Notes under the pieces: generated by a model | The model's database searches: none | Seen by the model: the letters and a program-made list of their open reading frames with translations, nothing else | Told to the model about the DNA's origin: nothing | In this document: positions 5,959-13,207 of the stretch, piece after piece | Layout: every line of letters begins with the position of its first letter | Numbering within the stretch: the stretch's first letter is position 1 | From: Deltaproteobacteria bacterium | Lineage (GTDB): Bacteria > Desulfobacterota > Desulfobacteria > Desulfobacterales > Desulfosarcinaceae | Length of the DNA: 38,328 nt | Assembly (NCBI GenBank): GCA_020444075.1 | Contig: JAHLLR010000049.1 | Location: 1-38,328, forward strand | Direction: 5' to 3' | Program-made: the position numbers and the translations under genes

Positions 5959-8640
5959 TTAATCCTTTAACCTTGAAATCCTATTCTTTATAAAGGCGAA
6001 TTCATCCTCTCGGGTTTTGACAGCTCCGTTGAGTTTGGCTTCCAGCACAGCCTGGAGCGTCTGGCTGAATAGGGGGCCCGATGCCAGGCCCATTTCCAGA
6101 AGATCTTTCCCGGAAATGGTGATGGCCACATGGCGCAACCGGGTGTGGTATAGAGAGATTCTTTTTTTTGCGATTTCAGAATCGGCACAGACCATCATAT
6201 ACAGGATCATTTCTGTTTTGAACGCTCTGAGCAGGTTGAATACTTCCGCGTTGCTCATGCGCTTATGCCATTCCAGTCGAGCGAGTTGTTGCTCCGCGCA
6301 GATGCGGTTCTCGCCGAACATTTTTGAATGACGTGGAGCGATGGTCAGGTGTTCACAGATTTCAAGGGTGGTCTGCAGATCGCAGTGGCGGATTAACGCC
6401 ATGAAAAAAACGGTCCACCGTTCATAGGGCTCATCAATAAAGAGCAGGTCGTGCCAGTCAGTGACCTTCTTGGTGGTGTCAAGCAGGTGCTTCAGATCGT
6501 TTTCAACTTTTATCCCCGGATGAATGACCTTTAAAAGATTGTAGTCCATCAATCTTAAAATGGTCGGCGTGGGGTTTTCCTCCTTCAGAATCAGCTTGAG
6601 TTCCGTATACACCCGTTTGCCGGCAAGACGCTCGAAGAATTCCATTTTTACGGCATTGTCGATAAGGCTGGATGTGAGTTTGCCGATAGAGAAACCAAAT
6701 CGCTGTTCGAAGCGCAGGGCCCGGAACACCCGCGTTGGATCTTCTACAAAGCTCAGGTTGTGCAGTACCCGCAGAATTTTATCCTTGATGTCCTTCTGGC
6801 CGGAAAAGAAATCGATGAGCCTGCCAAATTTTCCCGGATTGAGCTGAATAGCCAGCGTATTGATGGTAAAATCCCTGCGAAACATATCCATTTTGATGGA
6901 ACTCATTTCGACCACCGGCAGCGATGCGGGGAACTGGTAATATTCCATGCGCGCCGAAGCGACATCAATTTTAAAGCCGTCGGGAAATATGATGACGGCG
7001 GTTCCAAATTTCTGATGCGTGTGGGTTCTTGCCCCAAATGCCTGCGCGAAGGTCTTGGCGAATGCGATCCCGTTTCCCTCGATGACCACATCGATGTCTT
7101 CATTGTTCCGGTACAAGAACAAATCCCGGACAAACCCGCCTACTACATAAGCGTTGCAGTTCATCTGGCTGGCAGTTTCACCCAGCTGAATAAGTATTTC
7201 AATCATGTGTTTGGGAAGGCGTTCCCGCATGAAATTGCTCACCATCCGCGAGCGTTTGTTGCCGGAGTTGTCATCCAATTCGGTAAATTCCTGGTTTGCA
7301 GGCCGATTCTGCTGAACCAGGGTATTCAACAGGTCTGTGCGGGTGATAACCCCAACGACCTTGCCATCTTCCACGACGGGCAGAATTCGTTGTTTGTTTC
7401 CGATAATTTTGTCCTGAATTTCAACAACATCCGCATCCGGATGCACGTGGGATATCTCTGTGCTCATGTATTCGCGAATCGGAATGGTTTCGAGGTGATG
7501 AAACAACGCCTTTTCAATGACCTGTCGGGTGATGTAGCCGGTGAATCCCATGGCGCTCGAACTGCTTCGGTCAACCAGCAGAGCGTTGATGTTATAGCGA
7601 GTCAGCAAGTCTTTGGCCTCCTTGCAGCTGGTGTCTTCACTGGCCATGATGGCCGGTGATGACATCAAATGCCGGGCCTGGCGCCTGGGATTGATTTTAG
7701 CGTAAAGGGCTTCGAAAAGCAGTTGCTCTGTCTGGGCGATGGTTTTGCCCTTGACCGTTGCCGCTGCGGCTGACGGGTGGCCCCCCCCGCCGATTTGGTC
7801 CAGAATATCACCAACGTCCACATCATCCGTTCGACTTCTGGCTACGACGTAGACTTTATTTTCCATTAGTCCCAGGGCAAAAACAGCGTCGATATTTTCC
7901 ATTTTGGCCATTTTTTGGACCAGGAACGAAAAATCGGGGAAATAGTTATCCGTGGTCACACTGGTCAGTACCAGTTCAACCCCGTTAATCGTATAGTGCC
8001 TGGACGCCTGAATCATATCGTTGAGCAATCCGATCTGTTCTGGATTGAATTCCCGGGTGATCATGCTTGAAATGACGTTAAGGTTGGCGCCCTTTGAAAG
8101 CAGATATGCGGCAGCGATGAAGTCGTGTTCAGTCGTCGAAGGAAAAGAAAATGACCCGGTGTCTTCGTAGATTCCCAGGCACATGATGGTGGCTTCTTCG
8201 GGTGTGATGGGGATTTTTTTCTCCCGGAGAATGTCCGACAGGATCGTTACCGTGGCACCCGTCAACATATGATATTCTTGGTCCGCGGGAATATCATCGT
8301 CGTTTTTGGGGTGGTGATCATAAATATGGATTTCCAGTCGGGGATTGCTCAGGACCCGACACACCTCACCAATCCTGTTTTTTCGCCGGGTGTCAACCAA
8401 TACCAGCCGGGTGACCGCTGAAAGGTCGATTTTCCCCAGTTCTGCAATGTTGAAGAGATAGACCATGGATTGAATGAAGAAATTTCTCAGGTTCTTTTCC
8501 TGGGATCCGGGGAAAACGACCAAGGCCTCCGGGTAAAGCTTTTGAGCAGCAAGCATTGAGGCCATGGCATCGAAATCAGCATTAACATGACTGGTGATAA
8601 TGGTCAGGGGTGGTTTTTTATTTATGTTTTCGGCGGTCAT
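5959..8640 (-). CDS. DHH / CBS / tRNA nucleotidyltransferase fusion protein
   Basis: An 893-residue, three-part protein. Residues 1-310 are a DHH phosphoesterase: HVNADFDAM near the start, VDTR at 82-85, DHH at 108-110 and the DHHA1 glycine motif GGGGHPSAAAA. Roughly 320-445 is a pair of CBS domains (with VVEDGKVVGVITRTDLL in the second), which in other proteins bind adenosyl nucleotides. From about 480 to the end is a class II poly(A) polymerase / CCA-adding nucleotidyltransferase: GGFVRDLFLYRNNEDIDVVI carries the GGxVRD and the catalytic DxD, followed by RRDFTINTLA and DPTRVFRALRFEQRFG. The last part most likely adds or repairs the tRNA 3' CCA end, or only A residues. The DHH part may be a nuclease or phosphodiesterase. 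This fusion is known in several deeply branching phyla; its division of labour is not visible from sequence. Confidence 0.9.
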   Translation of the reverse strand: MTAENINKKPPLTIITSHVNADFDAMASMLAAQKLYPEALVVFPGSQEKNLRNFFIQSMVYLFNIAELGKIDLSAVTRLVLVDTRRKNRIGEVCRVLSNPRLEIHIYDHHPKNDDDIPADQEYHMLTGATVTILSDILREKKIPITPEEATIMCLGIYEDTGSFSFPSTTEHDFIAAAYLLSKGANLNVISSMITREFNPEQIGLLNDMIQASRHYTINGVELVLTSVTTDNYFPDFSFLVQKMAKMENIDAVFALGLMENKVYVVARSRTDDVDVGDILDQIGGGGHPSAAAATVKGKTIAQTEQLLFEALYAKINPRRQARHLMSSPAIMASEDTSCKEAKDLLTRYNINALLVDRSSSSAMGFTGYITRQVIEKALFHHLETIPIREYMSTEISHVHPDADVVEIQDKIIGNKQRILPVVEDGKVVGVITRTDLLNTLVQQNRPANQEFTELDDNSGNKRSRMVSNFMRERLPKHMIEILIQLGETASQMNCNAYVVGGFVRDLFLYRNNEDIDVVIEGNGIAFAKTFAQAFGARTHTHQKFGTAVIIFPDGFKIDVASARMEYYQFPASLPVVEMSSIKMDMFRRDFTINTLAIQLNPGKFGRLIDFFSGQKDIKDKILRVLHNLSFVEDPTRVFRALRFEQRFGFSIGKLTSSLIDNAVKMEFFERLAGKRVYTELKLILKEENPTPTILRLMDYNLLKVIHPGIKVENDLKHLLDTTKKVTDWHDLLFIDEPYERWTVFFMALIRHCDLQTTLEICEHLTIAPRHSKMFGENRICAEQQLARLEWHKRMSNAEVFNLLRAFKTEMILYMMVCADSEIAKKRISLYHTRLRHVAITISGKDLLEMGLASGPLFSQTLQAVLEAKLNGAVKTREDEFAFIKNRISRLKD

Positions 8641-8900
8641 CGGTTTATGGGGTTTTGCCTTTTAGTGGGAGACCCATGAAGGTCAAGTTGAGGTGAAATG
8701 TAAAGCGATACCCACCGTACGAAAAAGAAAATGTGGGAATATTACGCTGTTGGTTCCATTTTTGCAATTCAAGCGAACAGTTTTATCCAAATTCCAAAGG
8801 TGAACTGGCATAACCACCAATGCCCCGATATTAATAAAGTTATTGTTGTTTCAAGTAGTTTATGATAGCAAGATGACAACCAAATTCACTGATAAAAACG
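8641..8900. other. Divergent intergenic region
   Basis: This stretch separates the minus-strand nucleotidyltransferase fusion from the plus-strand radical SAM gene, so promoters for both should lie here. I could not pick out a convincing -35/-10 or -24/-12 pair. No gene is visible. Confidence 0.5.
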
Positions 8901-9866
8901 ATGAACACCGATAGCACATTTAAATACAACACTCTGTTCGGGCCGGTTCCATCAAGACGCCTGGGCATTTCTCTCGGTGTGGATCTCGTTCCCCACAAGA
9001 CGTGCAGCCTGGATTGCGTATATTGTGAGTGCGGTGCAACGACCCATCTGACCCTGAAAAGAAAAGAATATGTTGCGGTGGACCGGGTGAAAAACGAGTT
9101 GGTCACCTATCTTTCCCGGGATGAGAAAATTGATTATATCACCTTTTCCGGATCCGGAGAACCCACTTTGAACGAAGGGATCGGTGACGTGATTCATTTT
9201 CTCAAATCCGACTATCCCCAATACAAGGTGGCATTGCTTACCAACAGTACACTCTTTGATCAACCCGAAGTAAGGCGCCAGATTAAGGATGTTGATGTTA
9301 TCATGGCTTCTCTGGATGCCGCGACCGAGCCGCAATTCATGCAGGTGAATCGCCCCCATCCGGAGCTTGATCTCAGTTCGATCATCGATGGTATCACCCT
9401 ATTCAGGAAAATGTTTTCCGGCCGACTGTTAATGGAATATTTTTTAGTGAATGGCTGCAACGATTCAATTCAGGAACTGGCTAAACTAAAAAAAATCCTT
9501 CGGCGGATTGATGCCGATGGCGTTCTTCTGAACACCCTCGACCGGCCGGGTACGGAAGCCTGGGTGCAACCGACGGGACCGAAACGGCTTAAAGATATTT
9601 CAGATTTTCTTGAAGGTGCCGAAATTGTCAAATATACATCCGCTCCGCCCGAAACGGCGGTGCGGGGTGAAGACTTGATGGCGCGCCTGGTTTCAACTGT
9701 TCGAAGACGACCTTATACCGCCCAGGATGTGTCACGGATCATTGGACTCGATGTAGAATCCGTTCAGCCTGTGCTGGATCAATTGGTCGCTTCCAACCAG
9801 CTGGCCTTGAAACAGATGGATCGAGGCTGCTTTTACATGGCTTCTCAAGCCAGGCGGCCCTGTTGA
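8901..9866 (+). CDS. Radical SAM protein (wyosine-type, COG0731-like)
   Basis: Predicted radical S-adenosylmethionine enzyme of 321 residues. The opening FGPVPSRRLGISLGVDLVP and the cluster motif C35-x3-C39-x2-C42 (CSLDCVYCE) are typical of the group that includes archaeal Taw1/TYW1-like proteins. The glycine-rich SAM motif is FSGSGEPTLN. The barrel runs to about residue 235, and a C-terminal segment of about 75 residues (RRPYTAQDVSRIIGLD onward) resembles a winged helix. Bacterial members have no firmly established substrate, and bacteria lack wyosine, so a tRNA role should not be assumed. It is a single gene between divergent and unrelated neighbours. The ATG is the first in frame, and the bases before it do not show a strong ribosome binding site. 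Confidence 0.85.
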   Translation: MNTDSTFKYNTLFGPVPSRRLGISLGVDLVPHKTCSLDCVYCECGATTHLTLKRKEYVAVDRVKNELVTYLSRDEKIDYITFSGSGEPTLNEGIGDVIHFLKSDYPQYKVALLTNSTLFDQPEVRRQIKDVDVIMASLDAATEPQFMQVNRPHPELDLSSIIDGITLFRKMFSGRLLMEYFLVNGCNDSIQELAKLKKILRRIDADGVLLNTLDRPGTEAWVQPTGPKRLKDISDFLEGAEIVKYTSAPPETAVRGEDLMARLVSTVRRRPYTAQDVSRIIGLDVESVQPVLDQLVASNQLALKQMDRGCFYMASQARRPC

Positions 9867-9930
9867 AAAAACATTTCATCATCGTTGTATTATAGCGACA
9901 ACTGCTCATTTACGGACTTAGGGGGATGTT

Positions 9931-11136
9931 ATGTCGATTTATCTGTGGGAAGGAAAGAACAGGAACAATATCGTTCAGAAAGGCGAGATGGAGGCATCCA
10001 GCGAGGATGTGGTTCGATCCAATCTTAACAGACTCCGAATAACACCGACCAAAATTAAGAAAAAACCGAAAGATCTTTTTGAAAATGTCGCTTTTCTTCA
10101 ACCGAGCGTTACCCAAAAAGATGTCATTTTATTCTGCCGCCAGTTTTCGACGATGATCGATGCGGGTCTTCCCATCATTCAATGTATGGATATTTTGCAT
10201 GCTCAGCAGGAAAATGCCACGTTCAAGAAGATGCTCAAAAGCATCAAGGAACAGGTGGAAAGTGGCTCGACATTGGCGGACTCATTGAAAAAGTATCCCA
10301 GACAATTTGATGATCTGTTTGTAAACATGGTGGCTGCCGGTGAGGCTGGTGGTATTCTCGATACGATCTTAAGGCGCTTGTCCGCCTACATGGAAAAGGC
10401 GGCAAAACTGAAGAGCCAGGTTAAAGGCGCAATGACTTACCCGATTGTGACAATGGTGATCGCCGTTGCTGTTGTTGCGATCATTCTGGTGTTCGTCATT
10501 CCCGTATTCCAGGAAATGTTTGCGGATATGGGTGGCGCGCTTCCCGGTCCCACACTCATCGTCGTTGCCATGAGTGAATTCGTGAAATCCAAGATCCACT
10601 GGATTATTATTGGTGTTATCATTTTTATTTTCGCATTCAGGAAATACTATAAGACCGAAAAAGGGAGAAAAATAGTCGATGCCACGATGCTTAAGCTGCC
10701 GGTATTCGGTCTATTGATTCGCAAAGTGGCTGTCGCCAAATTTACCCGCACGATGGGAACCATGTTGTCCAGCGGGGTGGCGATTTTGGAAGCATTGGAC
10801 ATCGTTGCCAAAACCTCAGGCAATAAAACCGTTGAACAGGCAATTTATACGGTTAGAAGCGGTATTGCAGAGGGTCGCACCATGGCGGACCCGCTGGCCG
10901 AAAGTGGGGTTTTCCCGGCCATGGTATGCCAGATGATTTCCGTTGGTGAATCCACCGGTGCCCTTGACGCCATGCTGGAGAAGATTGCCGATTTTTACGA
11001 AGAAGAGGTCGACCAGGCGGTTGAAAATTTGACATCCCTGATCGAACCCTTCATGCTTGTTTTTCTGGGCGTGGTAATTGGCGGTTTGGTAATTGCCATG
11101 TATCTGCCTATTTTTAAAATGGCTGGAGCGATTTAA
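9931..11136 (+). CDS. pilC: Type IV pilus inner membrane platform protein PilC
   Basis: PilC/GspF-family polytopic protein that forms the inner-membrane platform of type IV pili and connects the PilB/PilT motors to the growing pilus. The protein has 401 residues, full length. It has two copies of the T2SSF domain (about residues 65-190 and 270-392). The first copy includes FCRQFSTMIDAGLPI and the second FTRTMGTMLSSGVAILEALD. Three hydrophobic segments lie near 170-195, 215-235 and 370-390, and the C-terminus LPIFKMAG is typical of PilC rather than GspF. The ATG is preceded by GGGGGATGTT. No pilB, pilT or pilin gene is in the window, so the gene is separated from the rest of the pilus machinery apart from the kinase that follows. 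Confidence 0.92.
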   Translation: MSIYLWEGKNRNNIVQKGEMEASSEDVVRSNLNRLRITPTKIKKKPKDLFENVAFLQPSVTQKDVILFCRQFSTMIDAGLPIIQCMDILHAQQENATFKKMLKSIKEQVESGSTLADSLKKYPRQFDDLFVNMVAAGEAGGILDTILRRLSAYMEKAAKLKSQVKGAMTYPIVTMVIAVAVVAIILVFVIPVFQEMFADMGGALPGPTLIVVAMSEFVKSKIHWIIIGVIIFIFAFRKYYKTEKGRKIVDATMLKLPVFGLLIRKVAVAKFTRTMGTMLSSGVAILEALDIVAKTSGNKTVEQAIYTVRSGIAEGRTMADPLAESGVFPAMVCQMISVGESTGALDAMLEKIADFYEEEVDQAVENLTSLIEPFMLVFLGVVIGGLVIAMYLPIFKMAGAI

Positions 11137-11327
11137 CCCGCTTGCGGGTCCCAGTGGTTTTCAACGGAAATGGTCTATAAAAAAGTTGACGACGCTGACC
11201 GTTGCCCGTTTTCTTAGCGCAGCATTGGGGAGGTCGCAGGCCCGGAACGCATTCACATGAAAACTTAATACGTGGGCTCGGGTGCGAGCCACTTATCCCC
11301 GACATCCGGATATTATGATAACCTGTC

Positions 11328-12650
11328 TTGACTGAATTCCTGCCTAATTCCCAGCTCGATAGAGAGACATCCAACCGTAAACTCAGCTGGTTGATGTCCA
11401 TACGCTTTTTATTCGCGTTATTGCTGCTGGGGTCAACCATCGCCTATCAGATCGCCAACCGGTTCGATTCACAGGAAACACCCGTCGGTTTTCTATACGG
11501 ATTGTCTGGATTAATCATAGTTCTGTCCGCTGTTTATGGCATTCTTCTGCCAATCCTGAAGCGGTCTCAATTTCTTATCATCTATGGTCAGATTATTATC
11601 GACACCTTGTGCATCACCCTGATCATTTTTGTGACGGGAGGGTATTCCAGTGTATTTTCATTTTTATACCTCGTAGTTGTGATCTATTCCAGTGTATTTG
11701 TTTTCAAAAGAGGAAGCCTTCTGGTGGCATTATTCTGCAGCTTCCAATTTGCCGTGTTGCTGATTATGGAATTAAATGGTTACTTTGATTCGTTTGGCTA
11801 TAGCGGCGGCAGTTTCGGTTCAACCATAACGGCTATTCAGGTTTTTCAAAAATGTGTGATTATGACGGCTGCCTGTTTTTCGGTGGCATTTTTGAGTGGA
11901 TATCTGTCTGACCAGGAACGAAAGTCCAAGGCCGAACTGGTAGCCATGGAAGCCCATCTTGGCAGGGTTCAAAACCTGGCGCAGATCGGTGAGATGGCCG
12001 CCGGTCTGGCCCACGAAATCAAAAACCCGCTGGCTTCATTATCGGGTGCCATACAGATCCTCAAGGGTGAAATGGAAAACAACAAGGACAATATGCGATT
12101 GGTGCACATTGTCCTCAGGGAAACAGACCGATTGAGTAGTTTGGTCAACAATTTCCTTACTTTTGCCAGGCCTTCGGCCGGCCAGACCGAATGTGTGAAT
12201 CTGGGGGAGGCCGTGGCTGAAATTGTAACGCTTTTTGAAAAAGACAGTTCCGTCGGTCAACGGATCAAGGTAGATTTAAAAATAATATCAGATGCATATA
12301 TCGAGATTGACCCCCTTCAGCTTCGTCAGGTGGTCTGGAATCTGCTTTTGAATGGAGCTGAATCCATTGATAACGGCGGCAAAATAAAGATATCTGTACA
12401 GAAGCTTAAGAACGAAAGGGTCATGGTTGAGGTTGCCGATAATGGTTGCGGCATGGATGAACAGACGGTAAAATCAATGTTTAATCCATTTTTCACGACA
12501 AAACCCAATGGAACGGGTCTCGGTCTTTCCATCGTATATCGAATTCTTGAAACCTATGACTGCCGAATGGATGTGCAGAGCAAACCGGGTAAGGGCAGCA
12601 TTTTTACCATGTACTTCAAACCGGTTGAGCCTATCCTGAAGCCGCAATAA
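11328..12650 (+). CDS. PilS-like membrane sensor histidine kinase
   Basis: Sensor histidine kinase of 440 residues. The N-terminal 190 residues hold about six hydrophobic segments, as in PilS, with little periplasmic sequence. After a linker comes HisKA with the phosphorylated histidine at 229 (GLAHEIKNPLASLSG), then the ATPase domain with N box NLLLNGAESI, G1 DNGCGM and G2 GTGLGLSIV. PilS kinases phosphorylate PilR, a sigma-54 activator controlling pilin expression. No response regulator follows here. The start is taken as TTG at 11328: an in-frame stop lies just upstream at 11319, and the first ATG (residue 23) would cut into the first membrane segment. There is no good Shine-Dalgarno sequence before the TTG. 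A six-pair GGCTCG/CGAGCC hairpin lies at 11275-11290 in the 191-bp pilC-to-kinase spacer. Confidence 0.85.
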   Translation: MTEFLPNSQLDRETSNRKLSWLMSIRFLFALLLLGSTIAYQIANRFDSQETPVGFLYGLSGLIIVLSAVYGILLPILKRSQFLIIYGQIIIDTLCITLIIFVTGGYSSVFSFLYLVVVIYSSVFVFKRGSLLVALFCSFQFAVLLIMELNGYFDSFGYSGGSFGSTITAIQVFQKCVIMTAACFSVAFLSGYLSDQERKSKAELVAMEAHLGRVQNLAQIGEMAAGLAHEIKNPLASLSGAIQILKGEMENNKDNMRLVHIVLRETDRLSSLVNNFLTFARPSAGQTECVNLGEAVAEIVTLFEKDSSVGQRIKVDLKIISDAYIEIDPLQLRQVVWNLLLNGAESIDNGGKIKISVQKLKNERVMVEVADNGCGMDEQTVKSMFNPFFTTKPNGTGLGLSIVYRILETYDCRMDVQSKPGKGSIFTMYFKPVEPILKPQ

Positions 12651-13004
12651 AAATCGTCCACGGATTTAACCCCAGGTCACAAATATCTATTGGCTCCATC
12701 CCGTTATCAGTTCTTCGCTTCAGATCGTCGACATGTCTCAGTCCGCTTGCAGGGCGTAACTCCAATCCGCAGCGATCCTGAAAAAAATCGTAATTTTTAA
12801 AAAAGCTGTCATCATCTGTCTACAATAGTGCATCACATTTGTGCTGTGATCTGTGCAATTTTTCATACGTCTTACGCGTTGTTCGATTTTTTCAAGTCTG
12901 CCCTAAGATAAAAGAAACAAAAGAACGACTAAAAAATAATTTATTACAGTAACATAAATGGTAGTTCCCGCATTCGATATTTTCAAAATGACGTTCCGGC
13001 TTAT
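12651..13004. other. Intergenic region between kinase and surface-protein leader
   Basis: No gene is visible. A short hairpin ATCACA/TGTGAT (12832-12850) is followed 12 bases later by TTTTT and might act as a weak terminator for the kinase gene. The rest is AT-rich spacer leading into the -24/-12 promoter at 13005. Confidence 0.5.
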
Positions 13005-13022
13005 TTGGTACGATATATGCTT
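13005..13022 (+). promoter_or_regulatory. Sigma-54 (-24/-12) promoter of the c-di-GMP-controlled surface protein
   Basis: TTGGTACGATATATGCTT has GG (13007-13008), ten bases, then GC (13019-13020), and matches TGGCAC-N5-TTGCW at nine of eleven fixed positions. Transcription would begin near 13032, about 23 bases before the riboswitch aptamer, which fits well. Confidence 0.65.
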
Positions 13023-13054
13023 AAAGAATGTTGACGTTTTTTGAAAAGTAAATT

Positions 13055-13146
13055 GCTCGATAAAGGCAAAACATCCGAAAGGGTGTGACGCAAAGCCAAC
13101 GGCCTGAAACCAGAAACACTGGGAATGGCGGCAGGGCTGCCGAGTG
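13055..13146 (+). ncRNA. Cyclic di-GMP-I (GEMM-I) riboswitch
   Basis: The core is easily recognised: AGGCAAAAC, a P2 stem ACATCC/GGGTGT closed by a GAAA tetraloop, then the invariant GACGCAAAGCC, AACGGCCT as the tetraloop-receptor side, a P3 arm through CAGAAACACTG, and the closing GGGCTGCCGAG. CTCG at 13056-13059 can pair with CGAG at 13141-13144 to close P1. The layout can be laid alongside the Vc2 aptamer of Vibrio almost without gaps. Downstream, ATCTCTC (13155-13161) can pair with the ribosome binding region GGGGAGAT (13195-13202), which suggests translational control. No U-run terminator precedes the start codon. Confidence 0.93.
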
Positions 13147-13207
13147 AACACAGCATCTCTCAAATCAGCTGTTGGTCGCACGGCATATAATATTGGGGAG
13201 ATGCAAG

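Noticed and set aside
6760-7659. Long (299-codon) frame antisense to the DHH/CBS/nucleotidyltransferase gene
   Set aside because: The opposite strand has unmistakable motifs throughout; this frame has no recognisable domain.
11136-11149. ACCCGC-TT-GCGGGT hairpin at the end of pilC as a terminator
   Set aside because: The two-base loop is too tight and no T run follows.
12832-12860. ATCACA/TGTGAT hairpin as a CRP-type site or firm terminator
   Set aside because: The half-sites are in the wrong order for CRP, and the T run is 12 bases away, so only a weak terminator could be argued.
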